A stretch of DNA of 52,949 nt from Chloroflexota bacterium. Lineage in GTDB: Bacteria; Chloroflexota; Anaerolineae; Anaerolineales; Villigracilaceae. The notes beneath the pieces were generated by a model that was not told where the DNA came from, searched no databases, and saw only the letters and a list, made by a program, of their open reading frames with translations. The DNA lies in NCBI GenBank assembly GCA_026390015.1, contig JAPLGS010000165.1, positions 27,194 through 80,142 on the forward strand, given 5' to 3'. Below, in pieces: positions 9,213 to 17,070 of the stretch. Position 1 is the stretch's first letter. Each line of letters opens with the position of its first letter. The position numbers were made by a program, and so were the translations under genes.

Positions 9213-11351
9213 TCAACTTCGCTTCAACTGCTCTTCAACTGCTCTTGCAACTTTACTCAACGCATCGCTCACAGTGCCTGCTGAAGCGGGCAGACTGCCT
9301 TGCGCCAGGTTCGGACGGCCACCGCCCTTGCCGCCAATAGATTGGATGATGTCGCCAGCTTTGAGTCCTCGCTTGACAAGGTCTTCGGTCACCACGGCGA
9401 TGACAGTTGATCCAGTCGCCAGGACAGCCACTCCTTCTTTGGGATATTTCTCGCGGAATTTATCGGCCAACATTCGCAGAGTATCCACATTTGAGTCGGG
9501 GATTTCCAAAGCCAGCACATTGATATCCTTCACGAGTCGCATGTTTGAAAGTTGAAGGTTGAAGGACGAAAGAGCTGACTGTACGCGGAGATTTGCTAAT
9601 TCCTTTTTGAGATCCGAAATTTCATCTTGCAAAGAATCAACTTTCGCAGGAACTTCTTCCACGCTGGATTTCAACGCACCTGCAGTTTGCTTTAATGTCT
9701 TGAATCTTTTTATGATCAACTCATATGCACCGCGACCTGTGACCGCTTCGATGCGGCGAATCCCCGCTGCCGCAGAACCTTCACTGACGATGATGAACGC
9801 GCCAATGTCGGAGGTGCGATCGATGTGTGTACCGCCGCAAAGTTCGAAGGAATATTTGGAATCCGCTTTTTCAGATAGCAAACTATCTGACTCCAAAATG
9901 GAGATTGTCCTAACGATCTCACCATACTTCTCGCCGAACAAAGCCATCGCGCCTTCCTTCTTGGCTTCATCGAGCGACTTGGTCACTTTAACTACAGGCA
10001 TATCTGCCGCAATCGCTTCGTTGACCATCTTCTCGACACGTTCAATTTGTTCGGGAGTCATCGCGTCAGGTTGAGTGAAGTCAAAACGAAGATGTGTCGG
10101 CGAGACCAGCGAACCTGCCTGACGGGCGTGGTCACCGAGAATTTCATGCAGCGCCTTGTGAAGCAGATGTGTGGCTGTATGATTTCGCATGATGTTGTGA
10201 CGTCGGACGGTGTCCACTTCAGCGGTGACTTTGTCGCCAACTTTGGGCTGACCAGAAATGACCTGTCCGATGTGTGTGATGGTTCCAGCGGCAGCGCGAC
10301 GAATGGAAGTGATTTCAATTTCCCAATCGTTGCCACGGATGTAACCTTCATCATTTACCTGCCCACCAGATTCAATGTAGAAACCTGTCTTGGGTAAAAT
10401 AACTTCGACGACATCATCGAGAGCAGCGGATGAAACTGATTCACCGTTAACGATCAACGCTAAAATTTCACCGTCTATTTTGGGGCTATTGTATGGATCA
10501 TATTCAACGCCGTCTTTACCTAGTTTCTTTTTGACTTGCAAATCTTTCAAAACGTTTGCAAAGAATTCCGAATCTTCGCCGCCGAGTTTGCCCATGGCTT
10601 TGCCGCCGCCAGAGGCTTTGCTATGTTGATTCTTCGCTTCTGTGAATCCTGCTTCATCAATATCAAGTCCCTGCTCACGGGCGATGTCACGGGAGATTTC
10701 AAAAGGCAAGCCATAGGTGGCGTAAAGGTCGAAGGCTTTGTGGCCGTCAAGAACAGGTAATTGGGAATTAGGGATTTGGGATTGGGCGCGAATTTCGTCA
10801 AGCTGATTCTGTAAATGAGCAGTACCCGCTTCAACGGTTCGAGCGAAGCGGATTTCTTCACGAGTCAGGTTATCTAAAATGGTCGCCTTGTTCTTTTCCA
10901 GTTCGGGATAAAAGTCGCCATATTCGGCGACGACGGCTTCGGCAACTTTGGCGAGGAACGGTTGGTTGAGTCCGATCTTGGTGCCAAAGCGCGCGGCGCG
11001 TCGAATGATCATGCGGGTGACGTAGTTGCGGCCCGCGTTGCCAGGTACGACGCCATCGGCGATGAGGAAGGCGGCCGAGCGGACGTGATCACAGATAACG
11101 CGGTAGGGCGTGAAGTTTGCGAGCATTTCTTTTTCGGTGTGACTCGCGAGCGAGCGCAGAACTTCGAGCGAACCTGTGAAGAGGTCGGTCTTATAATTTG
11201 AGTCGACGCCTTGCAGAACGGAGACGATGCGCTCAAAACCCATGCCTGTATCAACGTGCTTGGCGGGCAGCGGCTCGAGGCGGCCATCTTCGAAGAGATT
11301 GTATTGAATGAAAACGTTGTTCCAACAGTTCGAGGAAGCGCGTGCATTCAC
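9213..11351 (-). CDS. alaS: Alanyl-tRNA synthetase, C-terminal part (after frameshift)
   Basis: This frame carries residues from [14 protein letters not shown] to the C-terminus of AlaRS. It holds the end of the catalytic domain, the editing domain (HTATHLLH and [13 protein letters not shown] zinc-binding motifs) and the C-Ala/DHHA1 domain with [13 protein letters not shown]. True coding sequence begins near 11325; the residues before WNN are out of frame. The N-terminal part lies in another frame (11251-11967). A single extra base around 11324-11325 (minus strand CTGTTGG where CTGTGG would keep the frame) separates them. The joined protein would be about 917 residues, a normal length. AlaS is essential, so a sequencing error or a second copy elsewhere is likely. 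Confidence 0.88.
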   Translation of the reverse strand: MNARASSNCWNNVFIQYNLFEDGRLEPLPAKHVDTGMGFERIVSVLQGVDSNYKTDLFTGSLEVLRSLASHTEKEMLANFTPYRVICDHVRSAAFLIADGVVPGNAGRNYVTRMIIRRAARFGTKIGLNQPFLAKVAEAVVAEYGDFYPELEKNKATILDNLTREEIRFARTVEAGTAHLQNQLDEIRAQSQIPNSQLPVLDGHKAFDLYATYGLPFEISRDIAREQGLDIDEAGFTEAKNQHSKASGGGKAMGKLGGEDSEFFANVLKDLQVKKKLGKDGVEYDPYNSPKIDGEILALIVNGESVSSAALDDVVEVILPKTGFYIESGGQVNDEGYIRGNDWEIEITSIRRAAAGTITHIGQVISGQPKVGDKVTAEVDTVRRHNIMRNHTATHLLHKALHEILGDHARQAGSLVSPTHLRFDFTQPDAMTPEQIERVEKMVNEAIAADMPVVKVTKSLDEAKKEGAMALFGEKYGEIVRTISILESDSLLSEKADSKYSFELCGGTHIDRTSDIGAFIIVSEGSAAAGIRRIEAVTGRGAYELIIKRFKTLKQTAGALKSSVEEVPAKVDSLQDEISDLKKELANLRVQSALSSFNLQLSNMRLVKDINVLALEIPDSNVDTLRMLADKFREKYPKEGVAVLATGSTVIAVVTEDLVKRGLKAGDIIQSIGGKGGGRPNLAQGSLPASAGTVSDALSKVARAVEEQLKRS

Positions 11352-11967
11352 CGTTCACACCGCAGACGTGATCTGTGCCGCGCAAGTTATCGCGCTCTTC
11401 ACCGAGATCAAGATGGATTTCAGAACATGGTCCGCACGGACCGAACTCTGCCATTTGCCAGAAATTTTCTTTGCGTCCGAAAAATAAAACATGCTCGGGG
11501 TTGAATCCGGATTGCTGTTTCCAAATATCGGCGGCTTCATCATCTTGAGGCACGTTACCACTATCATCTTGAAAACAAGTGGCGTAGAGTCTGTCTTTGG
11601 GCAAGCCCCACACTTCGGTCAGTAATTGCCACGACCAGCCGATGGCGTCCTTTTTATAGTAATCACCAAATGACCAGTTGCCGAGCATTTCAAAGAATGT
11701 GTGATGCGTATCGTCGCGGCCCACATCTTCAAGGTCGTTGTGTTTGCCGGCCACGCGCATACACTTCTGCGAGTCAACGGCGCGTTTGTACGGGCGCGTA
11801 TCTGTGCCGACGAACACATCCTTGAATTGCACCATGCCCGAGTTGGTGAATAGCAAAGTCGCATCGCCGCCTGGGACGAGTGACATGGACGGCACGGCGG
11901 TATGCCCGTGCTCGACGAAGAAATCAATAAAGTCTTGGCGGATCTGGTTGCCTGTTAGTTTTTTCAT
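11251..11967 (-). CDS. alaS: Alanyl-tRNA synthetase, N-terminal part (before frameshift)
   Basis: Start ATG at 11967, with GGAG five bases upstream. It opens with [20 protein letters not shown] and carries the class II motif 1 and 2 regions ([30 protein letters not shown]) and [10 protein letters not shown] of AlaRS. After CTRFLEL the frame departs into an unrelated tail (LEQRFHSIQ...), while the expected WNNVFIQYN continues in the next frame. True coding therefore ends near 11325. The role is charging tRNA-Ala with alanine in the cytoplasm. Confidence 0.88.
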   Translation of the reverse strand: MKKLTGNQIRQDFIDFFVEHGHTAVPSMSLVPGGDATLLFTNSGMVQFKDVFVGTDTRPYKRAVDSQKCMRVAGKHNDLEDVGRDDTHHTFFEMLGNWSFGDYYKKDAIGWSWQLLTEVWGLPKDRLYATCFQDDSGNVPQDDEAADIWKQQSGFNPEHVLFFGRKENFWQMAEFGPCGPCSEIHLDLGEERDNLRGTDHVCGVNGECTRFLELLEQRFHSIQSLRRWPPRAAARQAR

Positions 11968-11998
11968 TCAAACTCCAAAATATGATGATGACTGGCGA

Positions 11999-12004
11999 AT
12001 TATA
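11999..12004 (-). promoter_or_regulatory. Putative -10 box of alaS
   Basis: On the minus strand, TATAAT (12004-11999) sits 32 bases ahead of the alaS start. The -35 region is weak (around 12022-12027). No T-box leader was recognised between here and the upstream terminator. Confidence 0.45.
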
Positions 12005-12161
12005 CCAAGTGAGTTGAATGTTGGAACGTTGAAAATTGACCGGCAGAGTCTATGAAAGATTCCACAGAGAAAAGCCTGCGCTCTCCATAGTTTTCTGTTC
12101 CTCCTGTCATTATCGCAGCGGATAACTGATCAGTTCCACGAGGCAATGGTGGAGCCTGGCA

Positions 12162-12200
12162 AAACAAAAGGCATCTTCGAAAGAAAGATGCCTTTTGTTT
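12162..12200. terminator. Strong hairpin terminator after the J-domain gene
   Basis: AAACAAAAGGCATCTT (12162-12177) pairs perfectly with 12185-12200 through 16 base pairs around a 7-base loop. T-rich arms follow the GC core on either strand. It lies 24 bases past the end of the J-domain gene and upstream of alaS, so it insulates alaS from that transcript. Confidence 0.8.
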
Positions 12201-12223
12201 ATTCACTGAATAAGGAGGCAAGC

Positions 12224-12928
12224 TTATATGACGCTCAGTAAATAGCGTCTCTCTTGAACAAGTTGTTCTAAGCGCCGTTTTCGTTTTTCAACTTCGTCAA
12301 AAATGGGTTTGTAATTTTTTTTGTAAAATTTTGCACGCTCGTTGAAAAGATAAATTCCAGCGATTAGTGAAAATGCGCCAATGAAATATAAAAAAGTAAT
12401 ATCTACAATATAAGCAATCAAAAATATAACAAAACTACTAAGAGAAAGTGAAATAGCAAATATCGAAGTGGGCAGTTTGGGCAATTCCTTACTTATTTTA
12501 CTTATTTCCTCCTTGATCAACGAAATTTCCTGGTCCAATTGGCTTACCTTTTGGCCTTGCACATCTTCTTCGCGATCAATAGTTTCGCGCCTTTTTTTCC
12601 ATCGTGATTCTTTGACGTGCTGTGCCACTTCATCTTCCCGGCGGCGTTCATCTTCAGCTTGGCTTTGAGTTGTTGATCGACTGGATTCATGCTTGTGACT
12701 GGATTCTATATAACCAGCGTGACGATCATACTCTGTCCGCTTGGCTGGATTTCCAAGGATCACGTATGCAGCGTTTATCTCTTTTATTCTTTCTTCAGCT
12801 TTTAACTTCTGAGTGGGATTTGGAAATTTATCAGGATGCCATGCCTGTACAAGAAAACGATATTGTTCTTTAACGGCTTCTTGGGATGTATCATGTGCTA
12901 TTTCGAGAATTTTATAATAATCTTTCAT
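12224..12928 (-). CDS. Membrane-anchored J-domain (DnaJ-like) protein
   Basis: 234 residues. The J domain spans about residues 2-70, with HPD at 31-33 (the DnaK-stimulating loop) and the family ending NPAKRTEYDRHAG. A charged, glutamine/arginine-rich segment and a coiled coil (about 85-150) follow, then two adjacent membrane helices (about 156-175 and 177-195) and a basic C-terminal coiled tail. The zinc-finger and substrate-binding domains of true DnaJ are absent. This is a class C J-protein that probably recruits DnaK to the inner face of the membrane. Its client is unknown. Confidence 0.85.
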   Translation of the reverse strand: MKDYYKILEIAHDTSQEAVKEQYRFLVQAWHPDKFPNPTQKLKAEERIKEINAAYVILGNPAKRTEYDRHAGYIESSHKHESSRSTTQSQAEDERRREDEVAQHVKESRWKKRRETIDREEDVQGQKVSQLDQEISLIKEEISKISKELPKLPTSIFAISLSLSSFVIFLIAYIVDITFLYFIGAFSLIAGIYLFNERAKFYKKNYKPIFDEVEKRKRRLEQLVQERRYLLSVI

Positions 12929-13211
12929 TAGAATAATACGCCCTTTACATGAGATTCAACATAATTTGTAACTTGGTCAAGTTATCGTGGAAAATCATTT
13001 TCCACGATTCTCTTTGGAAATCTTATCATAAGACAGGGTTGATGAAAAATGCTCTAAACAAGATATTTCGAAAGGAATTGAAATTTGTATTTGCTCCTGA
13101 AGATTGCAGAAGACTGAGAGTCAAACCTGAAATTATCGCCAGCAAATAAATGAGCTTGCGCTGGCTACTTGGTTCATCCGCCCGGAATTGAGCGGTAACA
13201 ATGGAATATCC

Positions 13212-13233
13212 TGCTATTTTACCCTCATAATTT
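13212..13233. repeat. Shared 22-base motif, copy 1
   Basis: TGCTATTTTACCCTCATAATTT, identical to 21132-21153. Partial similarity extends on both sides (TATC before, GCAG after). On the minus strand it reads AAATTATGAGGGTAAAATAGCA, which contains a TAAAAT -10-like box. It lies upstream of the minus-strand J-domain gene. Confidence 0.6.
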
Positions 13234-13330
13234 CCCGGGGGCAGTAAAATTGTGCTTTTGAAAAATAAACTGATGAATGAACCAGGTAGCTGTCAATAAA
13301 TCCGTTTTTTTTAGTTTTGAAAATTCGCTG

Positions 13331-13358
13331 TTGAAAATTACTTAAAATTGACTATACT
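13331..13358 (+). promoter_or_regulatory. Promoter of the two-gene membrane-protein operon
   Basis: TTGAAA (13331-13336), a 16-base spacer and TATACT (13353-13358) form a sigma-70-like promoter 21 bases before the ATG at 13380. Confidence 0.6.
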
Positions 13359-13379
13359 AAGGCTAGGATCAAAAACATA

Positions 13380-13775
13380 ATGGTTGCGTCAAACAACGAT
13401 ACATTTCTCGAACAATTAATTCAGAACCAGCGCCGAGCCATTCGGTATTATGTATTTTTTGCTGCGAGTCTGGTTACTTTGGGAATTATTGTTATCGTAA
13501 TAGCCTTTGTCTCTCCAGTCTGGCTCGATGCAAACTCCCCCATTGTTCCAGATACGTTTAAAGGGCTATTTGGTATGGGGGGCGCTTTTGTGTCATCCTT
13601 GAGCGCATTTCAGGTCAAGGAAATTCTAAATCGAAAAGAAAAAATCCAGGCGTTTGAAACTATCAAAGGGCAAATGCAAAAGCTAAAAAGCACTCCCAAA
13701 TCAAAGAGGGAAGATTCACAAAAACGGTTGGAAGAACTAATTTGGAAAGTCCTTGAAAAGACAGCTCTCAGCTAA
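13380..13775 (+). CDS. Small two-helix membrane protein, unknown
   Basis: 131 residues, not recognised. Two hydrophobic segments are visible: about residues 24-45 (YVFFAASLVTLGIIVIVIAF) and 58-76 (a glycine-rich FKGLFGMGGAFVSSLSAF). A basic, helical cytoplasmic tail with a coiled-coil look follows (EILNRKEKIQAFETIKGQMQ onwards). It is separated by 15 bases from a second membrane protein with a long coiled coil, so the two may form one complex. A good promoter precedes it. Confidence 0.65.
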   Translation: MVASNNDTFLEQLIQNQRRAIRYYVFFAASLVTLGIIVIVIAFVSPVWLDANSPIVPDTFKGLFGMGGAFVSSLSAFQVKEILNRKEKIQAFETIKGQMQKLKSTPKSKREDSQKRLEELIWKVLEKTALS

Positions 13776-13790
13776 AGGTATGAATTATTT

Positions 13791-14600
13791 ATGGAACCAA
13801 CTCCAGAACAGATAGAATCTCTTAATAAGAATATCGAGCAATATGAACAAAAAGCCCGTTTTCGAGCATGGTTGTTCACTATAATCCCATTGCTTTTCGG
13901 GGTTATTTTATTGAGCTATACCGTTTGGCAAATTCAAAACTATGGGCAAAAGCTTGTTGAAGTTCAAGTGAAACTTGATAAAACCACCACCGAATTAAAC
14001 GACTCAATTATTGCGTTACAGGATGCGAGGAAACAACTTGACCTAGCGAATACTGATCTTACTGCTGTCCAGGGTAAATTGAATACTACTTCCAGGGAAC
14101 TGGAAAAAACTCAGAAAGAACTCGATAATATCCAAAAGGAATTGGATGATGCGAATGAAGAATTGAAAAGCGCCAATGTTTTCCTGGCAAATTCCTATTC
14201 AATAGACGCAATAGATGAGAAAAATTCTTTGTCGTTCTTTCCCATTCAATCAGATGTTTTATACTATATTCAGGAACTTCAATATTCCAATGTAGGTTGG
14301 AATCGAAACGGTTTTTCTGAAGTCGAAGGATTTAACTCGCCGAATTTTTCCGTTTATGTTTTGCAACATTTTGGGCTTGTCTCAGGGAACTACAATGCTG
14401 ACGCGAAGCCCTGGCAAATACTGGAACCTGCTAATGAACTTTCGATTGGCGACATCGTTTATTATGAAGGCGGCTATTCCATGTTTTACTATGAGATAAA
14501 CAGAGATAGATTCGTCATAGGCATGACTCCATTGGGAATTATTGCCCAAAGGCTCAATTTTGCACCTATTCTCGGTTATCTTCACGTTCCTTATCAATAA
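13791..14600 (+). CDS. Membrane-tethered coiled-coil protein with a degenerate NlpC/P60-like domain
   Basis: 269 residues. One membrane helix (about 26-47) is followed by a heptad-rich coiled coil (about 50-130, with repeats such as ELEKTQKELDNIQKELDDAN) and a globular C-terminal domain (about 150-269). The globular part has the outline of an NlpC/P60 fold. FNSPNFSVYVLQHFGL stands where DCSGFVxYVYxxxGI is usual, then LSIGDIVYYEGGYSMFYYE stands where LxPGDLVFF...GHVGIY is usual. The catalytic Cys and His positions are not conserved (N185/F186/S187; SMFYYE), so if the resemblance is real this is a non-catalytic version. It probably faces outside the membrane. The fold assignment is tentative. 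Confidence 0.6.
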   Translation: MEPTPEQIESLNKNIEQYEQKARFRAWLFTIIPLLFGVILLSYTVWQIQNYGQKLVEVQVKLDKTTTELNDSIIALQDARKQLDLANTDLTAVQGKLNTTSRELEKTQKELDNIQKELDDANEELKSANVFLANSYSIDAIDEKNSLSFFPIQSDVLYYIQELQYSNVGWNRNGFSEVEGFNSPNFSVYVLQHFGLVSGNYNADAKPWQILEPANELSIGDIVYYEGGYSMFYYEINRDRFVIGMTPLGIIAQRLNFAPILGYLHVPYQ

Positions 14601-14620
14601 TCCTTCGTCAAAATTATCTC

Positions 14621-14669
14621 AAAAGTAAAACGGTCTCGGGCGAAATGTCAACGAGACCGTTTTACTTTT
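14621..14669 (+). terminator. Terminator with 18-bp stem
   Basis: AAAAGTAAAACGGTCTCG (14621-14638) pairs perfectly with 14652-14669 around a 13-base loop, and the T-rich right arm ends in TTTTT. It lies 21 bases after the coiled-coil gene. The A/T arms make it usable from both strands. Confidence 0.85.
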
Positions 14670-14703
14670 TGGTATATCCAAAATATGAGGTTCGATCAAA
14701 ATT

Positions 14704-14940
14704 TTATTTCACAGGCTTTAGCACATTGACTGGAGTCACACGCGTAGTCTTGCGATAGTAGTCATCAAAACCAGGCATGACTTCAACCATCTGATTAATC
14801 AAGCGTGCCCGCTCTGGTTCTTCTGCATCCGTCGCAAGGGCTTGGAAATTTTCCTCATCAAATTTGATGCAAGCTACTGGATTATTCCGTTGACGAAGGA
14901 CTGGATATCTTTGTTTACAGAATAATAAAAACGCCAACAC
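14704..14940 (-). pseudogene. Remnant of a deazaflavin (F420)-dependent nitroreductase family gene
   Basis: 78 codons. The last 35 or so (ARLINQMVEVMPGFDDYY, then RKTTRVTPVNVL) match the C-terminal signature of the deazaflavin-dependent nitroreductase (Ddn/DUF385) family, where R-x-x-x-x-PGFxxYxxKTTRxIPVxVL is typical. The N-terminal half (signal, substrate and F420-binding part, about 70-80 residues) is missing. Upstream sequence has no matching frame and runs into a terminator hairpin at 14932-14959. It is most likely a 5'-truncated gene relic. Family assignment rests on this short segment only. Confidence 0.5.
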
Positions 14941-14959
14941 AAACGAATTTGCGTTGGCG
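14921..14959 (-). terminator. Minus-strand terminator
   Basis: On the minus strand, GTTGGCG pairs with CGCCAAC (14953-14959 with 14932-14938) and is followed by TTTTTATTATT (14931-14921). It would end transcripts coming from the cohesin/protease locus. It overlaps the apparent start of the nitroreductase remnant. Confidence 0.6.
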
Positions 14960-15185
14960 GAATGATGCTATTTCCACGTCCCCGGTGACATACAAGGTAT
15001 TTGAACGCTAACTTTGGGGATCGATTATACGTATATTCGACATCTGCCCAACGTAATTGGTTTAATGAGTATCAGCAAGCGCGTGTATGTGTTCCAACTA
15101 TTGACATTCCGCATACTTAATTATGCTTTCATCATTTGGAAATTAACTGAAGAAGGATTTAGAAGAAAAGCAATAAATCGAAAAC

Positions 15186-15704
15186 TCACCTTACATTCAC
15201 TTTTCCATCTATCAACGAAGCTTGTATCGCCATTCCATTTGAATCGGAGAAAAGAGCGCCTGCTGGAGCGGCTTGCGTCCCAAGAAAACGGATTGGAGAA
15301 TCGCCGCTGGCCTTGGCGCGGAAAATAATCTCCAATAGCGTCCCACTGCCATTGGCTGGCACACTGTTGATTTGTGCTACTGCATAATCAATTGTGCCCG
15401 ATGCATTATCGAATGCATTCTGAACGACAAAATCCGCATTGATAAAACCACCTCCATTCAATTCTGTAACTTCCAGCACGGTTGTGTCGAAGGACAGATG
15501 GATTTCGACTCCAATGAGATTAACGATATTCTCAACCTTAATGAGCACCTTAACAGTGTCGTTGATCCTAACTTGCGAGATAGCCGGTTCAACTTTTATA
15601 GCAGTACCAGATGGCGCGCATGATGATAAAAGAATCAACACTGCTAATACAGTAACCAGCCAAATACGAATTGCCAATAGATAACGGAAAATGGTATTCT
15701 CCAT
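15186..15704 (-). CDS. Cohesin-domain lipoprotein
   Basis: 172 residues. The N-terminal signal peptide ends in a lipobox (ILLSSC), predicting a lipid-anchored surface protein. Residues about 37-172 form a single cohesin-like domain. Visible are INDTVKVLIKVENIVNLIG, then IHLSFDTTVLEV, SGTIDYAVA, NGSGTLLEIIFRAKASG and DSNGMAIQASLIDGKVNV, in the order seen in type I cohesins. Cohesins bind dockerins, and the metalloprotease encoded 1.4 kb away in the same orientation has one. The protein could be a lipid-anchored docking point. It is similar to the first domain of the neighbouring LysM protein, so the two probably arose by duplication. Confidence 0.8.
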   Translation of the reverse strand: MENTIFRYLLAIRIWLVTVLAVLILLSSCAPSGTAIKVEPAISQVRINDTVKVLIKVENIVNLIGVEIHLSFDTTVLEVTELNGGGFINADFVVQNAFDNASGTIDYAVAQINSVPANGSGTLLEIIFRAKASGDSPIRFLGTQAAPAGALFSDSNGMAIQASLIDGKVNVR

Positions 15705-15732
15705 CTTACAATTTAGTTAGGAAAATAATTAG

Positions 15733-16881
15733 CTACGGAATGCACAGTTGCTGGCCTGGATAAATGAGCGTTGGATTCGAAATTTGATTTACACGGGCAA
15801 GTTCTGTGTAACTGGTACCGTATTGGGTTGCAATGTGATACAGCGTATCTCCCGAAACAACGGTATAGGTAGCTTTACATGTCGATGATGGAACCGCGGT
15901 AGTTGTGGTTGGAATAGCGGTCACTGCAGTTGTAGTGGGGATCGGAGTAGTAGGAATAACAGTTGTGGGAATTGCAGTAGGTGACGCAGGTGTTGTGGAT
16001 GCCGTAAACTGGGACTGACAAACCGGGCCAATTGACATATTTGTCCATGCAATATTAGGGACGAGCAACTTTTGATTTGAGAAGATCAGATACGGCCACC
16101 ATATGCCATTTTTCTCCGCAATCGCCAAAGGAGAAACTCTATAAGCGCGTCCAATACAATAGAGCCATTCCCCGGAGCGCACGACATGCGTTCCCAAAAT
16201 GCCTCCAACAGCGATCGGTATTGGTGTGGCTGATGGCGTGTTCGTTGGGACGATGGCTGTATTCGTTGGAGTGTTTACAGGTGTGATCGTTGGTCCTGTT
16301 GGGGTATTCGTCGGGGGGACTACAGGCGTGCTTGTTGGGACCATAGGTGTAAACGTTTGTGTCGGACTCCCGCCTACATTAACACTACCGCCAGTCCATG
16401 ACGCCTGTATCGAGATCCCGTTTAAGTCTGACAAAAGGAATCCGCTTGGAACAGCCGCCGTTCCATGCAAAGCAACGGTTGAGATGCCAGAAGCCTTGGC
16501 GCGAAAAGATATGTTGAGCAATGTGCCGCTCCCTTGAGCCGCGGGACGGTTCAGCTGCGCAACGGCGTAATCAATTGTGCCAGCGGTGTTATTGAAGGTA
16601 TTCTGCGGAGTAATATCAGCAAGAACAAAACCACCGTTCGTCACCTGAAGCACTTCCAGCACACTCGGGTTGAAGGACAGGTGCAGTTCAAATGCAGTGA
16701 GGTTGGCAATGTTATCAACTTTAATTGATATATTAGCGGTGTCGTTTATCTGCGCTAAGAGCGCGGGGGGATCAACCCGGACTACAGCAGCGCTCTGTGC
16801 AAAAGCCGATATTCCCGTCAGGGAAAAGGCAATGACGATCATGATAAACAAAATTCGAATCACTAACAATTTACGTGGCAT
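15733..16881 (-). CDS. Secreted cohesin protein with LysM domains
   Basis: 382 residues from the ATG at 16881, which has GGAG six bases upstream; a longer TTG-started frame (16893) overlaps that Shine-Dalgarno. A signal peptide ends near SAFAQS. Then comes a cohesin domain (VRVDPPALLAQINDTANI...FELHLSFNPSVLEV...GSGTLLNISFRAKASG), a Thr/Pro-rich linker, a first LysM-like module (HVVRSGEWLYCIGRAYRV), a second Thr/Pro linker and a clear C-terminal LysM (YTVVSGDTLYHIATQYGTSY...NPTLIYPGQQLCIP). LysM binds peptidoglycan or chitin-type glycans. The protein looks like a cell-wall adaptor that presents a cohesin to dockerin-bearing enzymes. Confidence 0.85.
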   Translation of the reverse strand: MPRKLLVIRILFIMIVIAFSLTGISAFAQSAAVVRVDPPALLAQINDTANISIKVDNIANLTAFELHLSFNPSVLEVLQVTNGGFVLADITPQNTFNNTAGTIDYAVAQLNRPAAQGSGTLLNISFRAKASGISTVALHGTAAVPSGFLLSDLNGISIQASWTGGSVNVGGSPTQTFTPMVPTSTPVVPPTNTPTGPTITPVNTPTNTAIVPTNTPSATPIPIAVGGILGTHVVRSGEWLYCIGRAYRVSPLAIAEKNGIWWPYLIFSNQKLLVPNIAWTNMSIGPVCQSQFTASTTPASPTAIPTTVIPTTPIPTTTAVTAIPTTTTAVPSSTCKATYTVVSGDTLYHIATQYGTSYTELARVNQISNPTLIYPGQQLCIP

Positions 16882-17070
16882 GGGAAACTCCAAAATCTAG
16901 ATTGAGATAAATTTTCATATTTAATCCTGTCGCTTTTATTGCTCCCGCCTCGTATCAAAAAAGGCAAGATTTAGTATCGTCAAACTAGCATCACTTGCTG
17001 TTACGACCAAAGCGCTGATATTGATCTCGGCAGTTTTATTTGCCAATGCGGATTTCAGCACAAAACCTAC

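Larger units (their letters stand above)
12929..13379. other. Divergent intergenic region with hairpin, inverted repeat and shared motif
   Basis: No convincing gene. It holds an 11-bp perfect hairpin at 12984-13008 (ATCGTGGAAAA / TTTTCCACGAT, 3-base loop). An imperfect inverted repeat lies near 13157-13175 (GGCTACTTGGTTCATC) and 13272-13293 (GATGAATGAACCAGGTAGC). Inside it is a 22-base sequence, TGCTATTTTACCCTCATAATTT, which recurs at 21132. The right end carries the promoter of the next gene. Confidence 0.6.

Noticed and set aside
9559-10074. 171-codon plus-strand frame antisense to alaS
   Set aside because: Shadow of the alaS editing and C-Ala domains.
11318-11335. Programmed frameshift in alaS
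   Set aside because: No slippery heptamer or stimulatory structure at the junction; a sequence error or simple mutation is more likely.
12000-12221. 73-codon minus-strand frame over the alaS leader and terminator
   Set aside because: It runs through a 16-bp terminator hairpin and has no family resemblance.
11968-12223. T-box leader for alaS
   Set aside because: No AGGGTGGNACCGCG-type T-box sequence or specifier stem was found; only a -10 box and the upstream terminator.
14960-15185. Possible tRNA or small gene between the cohesin gene and the nitroreductase remnant
   Set aside because: No cloverleaf or T-loop (GGTTCGAATCC-like) sequence could be folded by eye.
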